A stretch of 51,223 nucleotides of DNA from Bacteroidota bacterium (GTDB taxonomy: Bacteria > Bacteroidota > Bacteroidia > Flavobacteriales > Weeksellaceae), in contig JAEWIE010000054.1 in the NCBI GenBank assembly GCA_023387375.1, positions 1-51,223 on the forward strand, given 5' to 3'. The notes beneath the pieces were generated by a model that was given only the letters and a program-made list of their open reading frames with translations, did no database searches and was not told the DNA's origin. Numbering within the stretch: the stretch's first letter is position 1; each line of letters opens with the position of its first letter. Of this stretch, positions 17,468 through 26,062 are shown one piece after another. The translations under genes and the position numbers were made by a program.

Positions 17468-18334
17468 ATGAAACTCTATCCTATTCAATGTGGAAATTTT
17501 AAATTAGACGGGGGTGCCATGTTTGGTGTCGTTCCAAAATCCCTTTGGGAAAGAACCAATCCCGCTGACGAGCGAAATTTAATTTCCATGGGCATGCGAT
17601 CCTTGTTAATCGAAGATGGAAAAAAACTTATATTAATTGACTGTGGGCTTGGGGACAAGCAAAATGAAAAATTCTTCAGCCACTACTCACTTTTTGGAGA
17701 CGAAAGTCTTGAGAAAAACCTATCGAAATACGGTTTTGTAAAAGACGACATTACCGATGTCTTTTTAACACACCTGCATTTTGATCATTGTGGAGGTGCA
17801 ATTGAATGGAACGATGAGAAAACAGGTTATCGTCCTTCTTTTAAAAATGCCACCTATTGGAGCAATGTAAACCACTGGGATTGGGCTGTAAACCCTAACC
17901 CACGAGAAAAAGCGAGCTTCTTAACAGAAAACATCCTTCCAATCGAGGAATCTGGACAACTTCAAATGCTACCCCTCCCTTCTCAGGGAAATTATGGATT
18001 TGCGCCAGACCTAAAAATGGACATTATTTTTGTTGACGGTCACACTGAAAAACAAATGTTACCGGTACTTAAATACCAAGACAAAACAATTGTTTTTGCC
18101 GCCGACCTAATTCCTACCGTTGGACATGTTCCTCTGGTTTATGTGATGGGTTATGACACAAGACCGCTTCTCACCATGGAGGAAAAAGACCGCTTCTTAA
18201 AACAGTGCATAGACAATGACTACCTCTTATTTTTAGAACATGATGCATACCATGAACTAGCCACTCTAAAAATGACTGAAAAAGGAATTAAACTAGACCA
18301 AACCTATAGTTTTAATGAAGTATTTGGTTATTAA
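17468..18334 (+). CDS. Metallo-beta-lactamase-fold hydrolase
   Basis: Probable cytoplasmic metal-dependent hydrolase of 288 aa. The zinc-binding HxHxDH motif is THLHFDHCGG (H102, H104, D106, H107). Further ligands are likely H at VDGHTEKQM, D in VFAADLIP and H in LFLEHDAYHE. The substrate group of this superfamily (lactonases, esterases, thioesterases and others) cannot be fixed from sequence. It lacks a signal peptide. It stands 98 nt after ruvB and 78 nt before coaE on the same strand; coaE has its own -7 box, so a shared transcript is not needed. No promoter was recognised. Confidence 0.88.
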   Translation: MKLYPIQCGNFKLDGGAMFGVVPKSLWERTNPADERNLISMGMRSLLIEDGKKLILIDCGLGDKQNEKFFSHYSLFGDESLEKNLSKYGFVKDDITDVFLTHLHFDHCGGAIEWNDEKTGYRPSFKNATYWSNVNHWDWAVNPNPREKASFLTENILPIEESGQLQMLPLPSQGNYGFAPDLKMDIIFVDGHTEKQMLPVLKYQDKTIVFAADLIPTVGHVPLVYVMGYDTRPLLTMEEKDRFLKQCIDNDYLLFLEHDAYHELATLKMTEKGIKLDQTYSFNEVFGY

Positions 18335-18384
18335 TAATCAACCATTTCTTTTCATTCTCTTTTTCCTGCGTTTAGCAAATTCTT

Positions 18385-18392
18385 TATCTTTG
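18385..18392 (+). promoter_or_regulatory. -7 promoter box of coaE
   Basis: TATCTTTG, a full TAnnTTTG match, 20 nt before the coaE ATG at 18413. It supports that start over a downstream GTG. Confidence 0.6.
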
Positions 18393-18412
18393 AACTTTAA
18401 TTAAAAAAAATT

Positions 18413-19051
18413 ATGGACATTTCAGAAGAAGGCGATACGAGTACGCCGGAACCCGAACCGAAGGTGATCGGATTAACGGGTGGTATTGGCTCCGGAAAAA
18501 CAACCGTGGCAAATTACATTAAGCAAATGGGTTATCCCGTTTATAATTCCGATAAAAGAGCAAAAGAGATCGTAAATATCGATGCGCAACTCAAAATAAA
18601 AATCATAGAGTTGTTAGGCCCAGAGGCTTACAATTCAGATGGAGAATACAACCGCACCTTTGTTTCAAGTGTAGTGTTTCAAAATTCAAAATTGCTTACT
18701 TCCTTAAACCACCTGATTCATCCTGCTGTAAAAAACGATTTTGAAAACTGGACTAAAAACCAATCAAGTCCTTATGTTTTCAAAGAAACTGCTCTGCTCT
18801 TTGAGCTAGGACTTGACAAAGAATGCTACAAAAGCATCCTTGTAACCGCCGAAGACAATATAAGAATCAAACGAGTAATGGATCGTGATTCCAAAACGTA
18901 TCGCGAAGTTGAAAACATCATGGATCAACAAATGGCAGAGAAAGACAAGGTTCGAAAAACCTCATACATTATTTACAACAATGGTGATCTTGCGGAACTA
19001 CAAGAACAAACCACTTGTGTTCTTGAAAAACTTTTTAAGAAGGAAGATTAG
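18413..19051 (+). CDS. coaE: Dephospho-CoA kinase
   Basis: Phosphorylates dephospho-CoA to coenzyme A, the last step of CoA synthesis. It is 212 aa. The P-loop GGIGSGKT is at 23-30 in VIGLTGGIGSGKTTVANY, and the lid/substrate region includes HPAVKNDFENW and RVMDRDSKTYREVE. The first 16 residues (MDISEEGDTSTPEPEP) are an acidic, probably flexible extension. A GTG at about 18462 would remove it, but the -7 box 20 nt before the ATG favours the longer form. Transcription ends at the hairpin at 19071-19106. Confidence 0.95.
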   Translation: MDISEEGDTSTPEPEPKVIGLTGGIGSGKTTVANYIKQMGYPVYNSDKRAKEIVNIDAQLKIKIIELLGPEAYNSDGEYNRTFVSSVVFQNSKLLTSLNHLIHPAVKNDFENWTKNQSSPYVFKETALLFELGLDKECYKSILVTAEDNIRIKRVMDRDSKTYREVENIMDQQMAEKDKVRKTSYIIYNNGDLAELQEQTTCVLEKLFKKED

Positions 19052-19070
19052 TACAATTCCACGCGCAAAT

Positions 19071-19106
19071 AACAAATCCCACCGTTTCTGGTGGGATTTG
19101 TTTGTT
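19071..19106. terminator. Bidirectional terminator between coaE and the DUF6048 gene
   Basis: AACAAATCCCACC pairs with GGTGGGATTTGTTT around a 6-nt loop, with A-rich and T-rich flanks for both converging genes. Confidence 0.85.
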
Positions 19107-19121
19107 ATTAACTACAAAGAT

Positions 19122-19778
19122 CTAAAACTTAAATGCAAGGTTCCAGGCGAATCCTAGATTAAAATTAGAAGAGGACTTTCCAAATCCAGGAACAATCATT
19201 GGGGTAATTTCTTCTTGTTTCGTCGTGTATACCAAATACCGAGGTTGTACATTGACATCAATGTAAAAGGCACTTTTAAAAAGCTGAACTCTTCCCCCGA
19301 TAGCACCTTCAATCCAAACACTGGTCTGATTGGAAGGATCAAACCCGACAAAAGAATCTCCACCTTGACTTCCTCTTACAGGCACTTTTACGTAATGCTG
19401 TTCATACATTGAGGCAGCTAATTTAGGTCCTGCATAGAATCCATTGAATTCATTCTCCGTATCTTTCATGAGCATGTAAAAACCACCTGCTTTCAAATAA
19501 GCTCCTTTCGCGTACGCTTCATACCCATTCTTGTCGTAAAGGTTATCCTCATATCCCAACTCCGCAATCAGGTGAAGGTCCTTTTTCAAATGTGTTGAAA
19601 TAAATCCCTGATACACCTTACGGTCAGAGAAAAACGAAATACCCGCATTGAGCAAATCTCCACCCACCATAAAATTGGGTTGGTATTTTTTTTCGACTTG
19701 CAAAGAGTCCTTCTGCTGGGCAGAAGCACTTACAAATGCAATACTAAAAAACAACATAAAGGTGCGTAGGCAATTCAT
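19122..19778 (-). CDS. DUF6048 family outer-membrane-like protein
   Basis: Secreted protein of 218 aa with a signal peptide (MNCLRTFMLFFSIAFVSASAQ). The mature part alternates polar and aromatic residues in about eight short stretches and ends in Phe (NLAFKF), as outer-membrane beta-barrels do. I recognise it as the DUF6048 type that follows a DUF6452 lipoprotein in Flavobacteriia. The family's function is unknown to me. Its ATG lies inside the DUF6452 gene (35-nt overlap), so the two are probably translationally coupled. Confidence 0.8.
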   Translation of the reverse strand: MNCLRTFMLFFSIAFVSASAQQKDSLQVEKKYQPNFMVGGDLLNAGISFFSDRKVYQGFISTHLKKDLHLIAELGYEDNLYDKNGYEAYAKGAYLKAGGFYMLMKDTENEFNGFYAGPKLAASMYEQHYVKVPVRGSQGGDSFVGFDPSNQTSVWIEGAIGGRVQLFKSAFYIDVNVQPRYLVYTTKQEEITPMIVPGFGKSSSNFNLGFAWNLAFKF

Positions 19779-20208
19779 CGATTACTGTGGTTTGTGCTTG
19801 CTCAAGTCGTATCACTTCAGCACTCGTTTCTAATTGAGTATTTAAATCGTAATATAATTTTTTTATTCCGCAGGCCGGGGATACATATTTGGACTTCGAA
19901 GTGTAGGAAATTCTAATTTTACTTGCACTCGCCTCCGGTGAAGTACGAACGTACAAATCTGTAAAATCCTGATTGTCGACACGTAGAGGAACCATAATTG
20001 AGTCCACTCTTTGCATGTCAATAACATTCTTAGGTCCTTCTCCATAGTCCACATCCAAAATGATCCGTGACACTTGCAAATCCTTAGTTCCCTCCTTAAA
20101 TTTGATTTTTAATCTAGGTGTAGCCTCCCCGCTGACGCAAATATCGTCATCAGAACTGCACGAGAAAAGAAAAAACAAACTAAGAAGAAGACTAAAACTA
20201 TATTTCAT
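19744..20208 (-). CDS. DUF6452 family lipoprotein
   Basis: Lipoprotein of 154 aa. A hydrophobic signal is followed by the lipobox LFLFSCSS with C17 as the lipid site; Asp residues follow (SSDDDIC). The family landmark DICVSGEATPRLKIKF comes at residues 21-36. No enzyme motif is seen. It overlaps the DUF6048 gene by 35 nt and starts 8 nt after the metalloprotease stop. In relatives I know, the pair follows rlmD directly; here a protease gene lies between. Confidence 0.8.
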   Translation of the reverse strand: MKYSFSLLLSLFFLFSCSSDDDICVSGEATPRLKIKFKEGTKDLQVSRIILDVDYGEGPKNVIDMQRVDSIMVPLRVDNQDFTDLYVRTSPEASASKIRISYTSKSKYVSPACGIKKLYYDLNTQLETSAEVIRLEQAQTTVIDELPTHLYVVF

Positions 20209-20216
20209 AAAAATTC

Positions 20217-22736
20217 TTATTTCGGATCTAATGCTTTTTCGATTTGATAATCAATATCGGCAAAATGATAACGCGCCATGCGGTCTGAACTAGAGCTTGC
20301 AAGTCCTTTTGCTTCCTTTTGAATATCTCGAAGCACCCCTCTTGCCACTGCAGTTACATCTGAGTTAGAAGACATAGTGAATGAAGAACCTCTTGCGGAA
20401 GAACTTGCCGTACTTGGTTTTGCAGAGACGAGCGATACTAATGTATGTACATAGTTACGTTGTAAGTTACGCTTATAGATGTCTGGTGAAGTACCAGTCC
20501 AAACGTATCCTTTTAAATCTTGCATATACTCATCTAATGCATAAGCATTTTTATCGATCGATTGAGAAGTATACATCTTTTGAAGAATCATCGGATTTAA
20601 AATACGACTGAGTACATTCTTTTGTAGACCTTCCACCACGCTCACGGGAGACTTGCTTGTGTTTTCAAACACTTCTTTCTTCATGAGCCATTCTGGCGTT
20701 TTGAAAATTTGTTCGTTAAGGAAACTAAGCGCTTCTTTTTGCTCTTGTTTTGAAACCACTTCGTAAATAGGGCCTTTTTGTTCCACTGTTTTTGGAGTTT
20801 CTAATTCCCCTCCAATGTATTTAGAGACATGCCCTAGGTATCGGTTGAATTGTCCTGTAACTTGATCATACATAGTCGACAAATTCGAGTAATCTTCGTT
20901 GTCAACACGCGTCCATTTGTCCAAGTCTTTCATGATCCGCTGCAAGTTCTTAATTCCATAGCTGCTCCCAATCATTGCATTGTCTCCTACTTGTTCACTT
21001 TGCGATCTTGGGTCAAACGGATTGGATTCCGTACCAAACCAAAGCCTTTTGTTTTCAAGCTCTTTAATAACCCATTTGTTAAGGAAAGCTTTTTCTGCAT
21101 CAGGAGTTTTAAATTGATTGAATCTTCTATATCCCCATTCAATAGCCCATTTGTCGTAGTCTCCAATTCTTGGCATAATTCCAAGACTACCCACTTTATC
21201 CTCAGGTTGAGCTACGTAGTTGAATCGAGCATAATCCATGATAGAAGGGGTATGCCCATTTTTCTCTAACCATTTTTTATCTCTTAATTTCTCCACCGGA
21301 ACAGTGGATGAAGATCCAAAATTGTGACGAAGCCCAAGGGTATGCCCTACTTCATGAGAAGAGACAAATCGAATCAATTCCCCCATTAACTTGTCGTCAA
21401 ATTCCATCGTTCGAGCTCTTGGATCGTTTGGTGCCGCTTGCACAAAATACCAGTTTCTCAAAAGAGACATTACGTTGTGATACCAATTGATATGACTCTC
21501 CATGATTTCTCCCGTCCTTGGGTCTGAAATGGAAGGCCCAGAGGCATTAGGTACATCTGAAGGTTTGTAAACGATTGCAGAAAACCTAGCGTCCTCCAAA
21601 CTCCATTCTGGATCTGTTTTGCTGTTAGGCACTTTGGCTACAATTGCGTTTTTAAACCCTGCTTGTTCAAAAGCTCCTTGCCAATCATTTACACCAGCCA
21701 CAAGGTATGGGATCCACTTTTTAGGCGTTGCTGGATCAATGTAGAATACGATTTGTTTTGCTGGTTCAACAAGTTCTCCTTTGTTGTAACGTGCCACATC
21801 TTGCAGTCTTGGCTCTAGTCTCCATCTCTTGATAACGGAAACTCTCTTCACCCCTTGAGGATCTAGATCAAAATCTGTATACCCCACAGTGAAATATCCT
21901 ACACGTGGATCATAATAACGAGCCTGCATTTTATCTTCAGGCAATAAGACGAGTGAAGAATTGATTTCAACCGTATAATTACCACTGATGACAGGACGAT
22001 TTGCAGCACTTACGCTAGGATCTATTCTTCCGGCTGTTCTTGCAAAAGTTTTGGTGGTATTTATTTCAATATTGGTTGGAAATGACTTTACATAATTCGT
22101 AAAGGATTTATCTTTTTGCAACGCTCCTACACGGAAGGAATTCTTTCGGGAAGCAGAGAAACTAACAAGTTCATTGTCACCATTGATAAGATCTGTAATT
22201 TCCACTACTGTGGATTTCTTCGTAGGTCCATAGGCTTTTACATCAAAGGCATGGACAATGGCATGTGTGTTATTTCTAATAACCGAATTGTACATTGATG
22301 CAGTGGAATCTTGTACATAATCCGCATACGAAATGGATCGAATAAAAAGCTTATCAGAAGGGCCTTTTTCGAAAGAAACAACATGCTGAGCAATTTGATC
22401 TCCAGCATAACCAGTGGTTCCTGTTCTCATTCCTGCTGCTGCCTTTGAGAGTCTACTCACTAGTAGAAATTCCTTTTTTAAGACAGAATCTGGGACTTCA
22501 AAAAAGTATTTGTCATCAATTTGGTGTACGGTAATAATGCCCTGATCAGTTTTGGCTTTGGCCGTGATTACATCCTTATAAGGCTTAATTTTTACGGGGG
22601 TTTTTGCCGCCGCTGGACTAGCCGTTTTTGCTTTTGCAGAATCGGTCTTTACCTTTGCTGAATCACTTTGCGCTTGCATTAGTCCACCGGAGACTTGCAA
22701 TGCAATCAGAGAAAGGAAAACAATGATTTTCTTCAT
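20217..22736 (-). CDS. Secreted zinc-dependent metalloprotease with DUF5117/DUF4953-type domains
   Basis: Large exported peptidase of 839 aa. It has a signal peptide (about 1-22) and then a Lys/Ala/Ser-rich linker to about residue 50. The region 60-330 resembles the DUF5117 part of Bacteroidota zinc-dependent metalloproteases. The metzincin zinc site is HEVGHTLGLRH at 461-471 (three His, with catalytic Glu at 462). The C-terminal third matches the DUF4953-type extension. A -7 box at 22762-22769 gives it its own promoter. The 8-nt gap to the DUF6452 gene suggests co-transcription with DUF6452/DUF6048. Substrates are unknown; periplasm or outer membrane is likely. Confidence 0.92.
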   Translation of the reverse strand: MKKIIVFLSLIALQVSGGLMQAQSDSAKVKTDSAKAKTASPAAAKTPVKIKPYKDVITAKAKTDQGIITVHQIDDKYFFEVPDSVLKKEFLLVSRLSKAAAGMRTGTTGYAGDQIAQHVVSFEKGPSDKLFIRSISYADYVQDSTASMYNSVIRNNTHAIVHAFDVKAYGPTKKSTVVEITDLINGDNELVSFSASRKNSFRVGALQKDKSFTNYVKSFPTNIEINTTKTFARTAGRIDPSVSAANRPVISGNYTVEINSSLVLLPEDKMQARYYDPRVGYFTVGYTDFDLDPQGVKRVSVIKRWRLEPRLQDVARYNKGELVEPAKQIVFYIDPATPKKWIPYLVAGVNDWQGAFEQAGFKNAIVAKVPNSKTDPEWSLEDARFSAIVYKPSDVPNASGPSISDPRTGEIMESHINWYHNVMSLLRNWYFVQAAPNDPRARTMEFDDKLMGELIRFVSSHEVGHTLGLRHNFGSSSTVPVEKLRDKKWLEKNGHTPSIMDYARFNYVAQPEDKVGSLGIMPRIGDYDKWAIEWGYRRFNQFKTPDAEKAFLNKWVIKELENKRLWFGTESNPFDPRSQSEQVGDNAMIGSSYGIKNLQRIMKDLDKWTRVDNEDYSNLSTMYDQVTGQFNRYLGHVSKYIGGELETPKTVEQKGPIYEVVSKQEQKEALSFLNEQIFKTPEWLMKKEVFENTSKSPVSVVEGLQKNVLSRILNPMILQKMYTSQSIDKNAYALDEYMQDLKGYVWTGTSPDIYKRNLQRNYVHTLVSLVSAKPSTASSSARGSSFTMSSNSDVTAVARGVLRDIQKEAKGLASSSSDRMARYHFADIDYQIEKALDPK

Positions 22737-22761
22737 GGAGTTTAAATTTTGCTAAAGATAG

Positions 22762-22769
22762 CAAAATTA
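22762..22769 (-). promoter_or_regulatory. -7 promoter box of the metalloprotease unit
   Basis: TAATTTTG on the minus strand, a full TAnnTTTG match, 25 nt before the ATG and inside the 39-nt gap after rlmD. It suggests the protease can be expressed apart from rlmD. Confidence 0.55.
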
Positions 22770-22775
22770 TTGTTC

Positions 22776-24179
22776 TCAAAGCCGCTCTAGTAGGGCGATA
22801 TTTTCAACATGATGGGTTTGAGGAAACATATCCACTGGAAGAACTTTTACCACTTTGTAATGATCTTTCATTAGCGCAATATCTCGAGCCTGCGTCGCCG
22901 AATTGCAACTCACATAAACAATACGATTAGGCGACAATTTGAGAATTTGTTCCACTACTTTTTGATGCATTCCATCTCTTGGGGGATCTGTAATAAGCAC
23001 GTCCGCTTTGGGATGCGATTCTAAAAAAGAATCGCTAAATACTTCTTTCATGTCACCACAGTAGAAACTGCAGTTCTCTAGTCCGTTCAATTTCGCGTGT
23101 GCTTTGGCTGCGTCAATTGCTTCGGGAACCGATTCAATGCCAATAACTTGCTTTGCATAACGCGCGACGTATTGGGCAATTGTGCCAGTCCCCGTATACA
23201 AATCGTATACAACCTCATCTCCTTTTAAGTCTGCAAACTCTAAGGTTTTGCGATAAAGTTCTAAGGCTTGTTTGTAGTTGGTTTGAAAAAAAGATTTAGG
23301 ACCAATTTTAAATTCTAAACCGTCCATTTGCTCCATTAAAAAACCGCTACCGTAATAAGTCTGTATATCCAAATCGTATACGGAATCATTTCCTTTGGAA
23401 TTAATTGCGAAGAGCAAAGTGGATATTTCTGGAAACTTACCTAGCAGGTAATCAAATAGAGCTTTTTGATTTTCATGCTCTTCTCTATACAATTGGAATA
23501 GTACCATCCATTCTCCACTTGAATTTTGCCTAAGCATTAAAGTTCTTAAAAATCCTTCTTGATTTCGAGGGTCAAAGAACTCGAGACCTTTCTCTATAGA
23601 GTAATCACGCACCGCAAGTCGTATCGCATTAGAAGGGTTCTCTTGCAAATGGCATTCACTTAAGTTCAAAATCTTACTCCACATTCCAGGAATATGGAAT
23701 CCTAAAGCATCACGAGAACCTAAATTTCCTGACGAATCGATTTCCTGTTGTGTAAGCCAGCGGGAATTTGAAAATGAAAACTCCATCTTGTTGCGGTAGT
23801 AATAGGGATCATTGCAACCCAAAATAGGAAGCGCATCAAAATTTTCAACGCCTCCAATTCGGCGAAGATTATTTAGTACTTCGGATTCCTTATACTCTAA
23901 TTGCTTTTCGTAGGAGAGATTTTGCCATTTGCATCCTCCACACACACCGAAATGAATACATTTAGGTTGCACACGATCTTCAGAAGCCTGAACGAGTTCG
24001 TGTACTTGCGCTTCGTAATATTTACTTTTCGACTTCTTTACTCGTGCATGCACTACGTCGCCAGGCACAGCACCAGAAACCAAAACTGTTTTTCCTTCTG
24101 GCGTTTTTCCTACCGCAACACCTTTAGCACCCGCCGAGGTTAAAGCAATGTTTTCAAGAATAAGGGTTCTTTTTTTCAT
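22776..24179 (-). CDS. rlmD: 23S rRNA (uracil(1939)-C(5))-methyltransferase
   Basis: SAM-dependent RNA methyltransferase of 467 aa. An N-terminal TRAM-like domain covers about 5-62. The [4Fe-4S] cysteines are C74, C80 and C83 (CIHFGVCGGCKWQ) plus C176 (SECHLQE). The SAM site is YDLYTGTGTIAQYVA, and the catalytic Cys is in VYVSCNSATQARD. This fits RlmD/RumA; a close paralogue such as TrmA would lack the cluster. The -7 box ends only 4 nt before the ATG, hinting at a leaderless mRNA. Confidence 0.94.
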   Translation of the reverse strand: MKKRTLILENIALTSAGAKGVAVGKTPEGKTVLVSGAVPGDVVHARVKKSKSKYYEAQVHELVQASEDRVQPKCIHFGVCGGCKWQNLSYEKQLEYKESEVLNNLRRIGGVENFDALPILGCNDPYYYRNKMEFSFSNSRWLTQQEIDSSGNLGSRDALGFHIPGMWSKILNLSECHLQENPSNAIRLAVRDYSIEKGLEFFDPRNQEGFLRTLMLRQNSSGEWMVLFQLYREEHENQKALFDYLLGKFPEISTLLFAINSKGNDSVYDLDIQTYYGSGFLMEQMDGLEFKIGPKSFFQTNYKQALELYRKTLEFADLKGDEVVYDLYTGTGTIAQYVARYAKQVIGIESVPEAIDAAKAHAKLNGLENCSFYCGDMKEVFSDSFLESHPKADVLITDPPRDGMHQKVVEQILKLSPNRIVYVSCNSATQARDIALMKDHYKVVKVLPVDMFPQTHHVENIALLERL

Positions 24180-24183
24180 TTGG

Positions 24184-24191
24184 CAAAAATA
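24184..24191 (-). promoter_or_regulatory. -7 promoter box of rlmD, 4 nt from the start codon
   Basis: TATTTTTG on the minus strand. Given the usual distance from this box to the start of transcription, the mRNA would begin at or next to the ATG. Confidence 0.45.
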
Positions 24192-24351
24192 AGCTTTTCC
24201 GCGGAACTACCCATCTTGAAATTTGCAATTGCAATACCCCTAAATGGGCATCAAGAATTTTTTAGATAATGACAAATGGGGGCCCTTACATCAAAAATCT
24301 CAACTCTTTTATTCTTTTAAGTATTGACTCGGCTATTGGCACACAATATAA

Positions 24352-24378
24352 AAACCATGCGAATTATTCACATGGTTT
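24352..24378. terminator. Possible terminator hairpin
   Basis: AAACCATG pairs with CATGGTTT (8 bp, 11-nt loop) in the 247-nt gap before rlmD. T-tracts are poor on both strands. It may end the TlpA-like gene's transcript on the minus strand. Nothing else in the gap is recognisable. Confidence 0.4.
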
Positions 24379-24426
24379 CTATACTTATGATCGCAATCCA
24401 AAGTGGATTACTTTATAATTGCACTC

Positions 24427-25923
24427 TTATTTTGCAGCCTCTGCGTTTTCTAGCGGCGCAGCTGGAGATGGAGTTAGCACTTCAGGAGCGGGCTTTTTAA
24501 CGCCAGTAAGTTTTTCCATGGTTTCCCCAAACTGCGGATCTTGTAGACTGAAGAATGGTCTTGCGAACAGCTTCCCGTCCTTGTCTAGTAAGACATAACT
24601 TGGAATCTTAAATCCATACAATCCAAAATCTGTTGCGGCCTTAGCCCCAATACCCCCTTCAACCCAATACTGAGTTCCTGGAAGATCTTTAAATAAAGCA
24701 CTGCTTGTTTTTAGGAATTGATCCCTTGTGTCATCTAAATTCACATACACATAATTCGCTTTGTCTCCATAAGTACTAGTTATAGTTTTGATTGCAGGCA
24801 CAGTTGAAATGGCTATTCCCGGATTCCAAGAGGCATAAAAGACCACAAACGAAGGTTTGCCTTTAAGATCGGATAATCCCGTGGCTTTCCCGTTTTTGTC
24901 CATCAATTTAAGTTCCGGAGCTTTCCCTTCCTTATGACCCATTAAAACGACTTGCAGTTTCTTTATGTCCGCTTTAATTTTGGAATTGCTGATCGTCTTG
25001 TCAATTAAAGCAGTGATCTGATCGTATTTTTTGCTATTCATGAAGTTTAAATCACCTTGAATCAGAACTGTCGAGAACAAATAGTCTTTTGCTATAGTAG
25101 AAAGATCTTTTCTTGTCTCAAGATAATTAGCAAAAGTTTCGGAAATAAGCTCATCACCTGGCGCTTTTGCAGGTAAACTTGCACGGTATTTTTGAAAATC
25201 ACCAACGACTTGATTCAGTAGATATTCTCTAAACAGCGGGTAATCACGCAGCATTTGATCGCTATTGCTAAGCATCTGGTCTTTTCGCTTTTTGAATTCA
25301 GCGCTGGTTTTGAAATTTGGTTTCTGAGCGGCTTGTCCATGCATTTGTTCATATCCGTCTAAAACACCTAGAAGTCGAATCTTAGCTTCTTGTTTTTTAA
25401 AGTCTAAGACGTCCGAGTCGGCTTTGTTCTTTTTTGCACTAGCTGCAAAAATTGAATACACCGAATCTTCAATAGATTTGAAATCTTTTAAGAAGGCAGC
25501 TTCATCCTTTTTGATGAGCTCTTCCATATTAATTTGAAGTGCATACGTTTCAAATCCCGTTTGCGCTTCTTTCAGGAAGTCATTGTTGGCTTTTGCATCC
25601 CCCTTGATTACATAGCTTGTTGGGAAGCTTAGACCTACACCTTCAATCTCAAGAGTCTGTCCCTTTTTAAGATATACCACATTAGAAGAACCGCCATAGG
25701 TAATGACGAAGAGGCCATTCTTCTCCGGTTCAAATGAACCTGAAAACTCACCTTGTGCATTCACGCCTATATTGAGCAGGGGAAGTGTACTTACACTTGA
25801 GGCTTCAATAATCTCCACACGCTCTAAAGGGGAAGCACCTGTCAATTTCCCTTTGATTTCTACCTTTTTTGAACACGAGACCGCCAAAAGCGCCATCGCA
25901 AATACTAACAAATATTGTTTCAT
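24427..25923 (-). CDS. DUF4369 / thioredoxin-like lipoprotein lacking the CxxC motif
   Basis: Envelope lipoprotein of 498 aa from the ATG at 25921-25923; lipobox AVSCSKK with C17. Residues 20-110 form a DUF4369-type beta domain, 120-330 are mostly helical, and about 335-475 form a TlpA-like thioredoxin fold (APELKLMDKNG..LSDLKGKPSFVVFYASWNPG). Where TlpA/ResA proteins have WCxxC, this has WNPGI (about 366-370), so no redox cysteine pair exists. The cis-Pro loop survives as FKIPSYVLLDKDG. The tail is Pro/Ala-rich. It is therefore unlikely to be a disulfide reductase; a binding or scaffold role is an inference. It has its own -7 box at 25945-25952. Confidence 0.88.
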   Translation of the reverse strand: MKQYLLVFAMALLAVSCSKKVEIKGKLTGASPLERVEIIEASSVSTLPLLNIGVNAQGEFSGSFEPEKNGLFVITYGGSSNVVYLKKGQTLEIEGVGLSFPTSYVIKGDAKANNDFLKEAQTGFETYALQINMEELIKKDEAAFLKDFKSIEDSVYSIFAASAKKNKADSDVLDFKKQEAKIRLLGVLDGYEQMHGQAAQKPNFKTSAEFKKRKDQMLSNSDQMLRDYPLFREYLLNQVVGDFQKYRASLPAKAPGDELISETFANYLETRKDLSTIAKDYLFSTVLIQGDLNFMNSKKYDQITALIDKTISNSKIKADIKKLQVVLMGHKEGKAPELKLMDKNGKATGLSDLKGKPSFVVFYASWNPGIAISTVPAIKTITSTYGDKANYVYVNLDDTRDQFLKTSSALFKDLPGTQYWVEGGIGAKAATDFGLYGFKIPSYVLLDKDGKLFARPFFSLQDPQFGETMEKLTGVKKPAPEVLTPSPAAPLENAEAAK

Positions 25924-25944
25924 GATTAATCTTTTCAAACTGCG

Positions 25945-25952
25945 CAAAATTA
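25945..25952 (-). promoter_or_regulatory. -7 promoter box of the TlpA-like lipoprotein gene
   Basis: TAATTTTG on the minus strand, a full TAnnTTTG match, 21 nt before the ATG at 25923; supports this start rather than the upstream in-frame ATG at 25947. Confidence 0.55.
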
Positions 25953-26005
25953 AGCTATTGCCTTGTTTCAGCGAAATATATTTTACGAATTTATGAAAAG
26001 TTTAA

Positions 26006-26040
26006 CCAAAAAAAATATCGTCCCACTTCTGTGGGACGAT
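26006..26040 (-). terminator. Intrinsic terminator of the sdh operon
   Basis: ATCGTCCCAC (26017-26026) pairs with GTGGGACGAT (26031-26040), a perfect 10-bp stem with a 4-nt loop, followed on the minus strand by ATTTTTTTTGG. It lies 22 nt after the sdhB stop. Confidence 0.9.
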
Positions 26041-26062
26041 AGGGAATATAAATCGTCTTAAT

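Noticed and set aside
20850..21269. 139-codon plus-strand frame inside the metalloprotease gene
   Set aside because: Antisense to a conserved domain of the protease; no promoter or family similarity.
24176..24214. 12-codon upstream ORF whose TGA overlaps the rlmD ATG
   Set aside because: The best rlmD promoter box lies inside it, so the transcript would not contain its start codon; likely chance.
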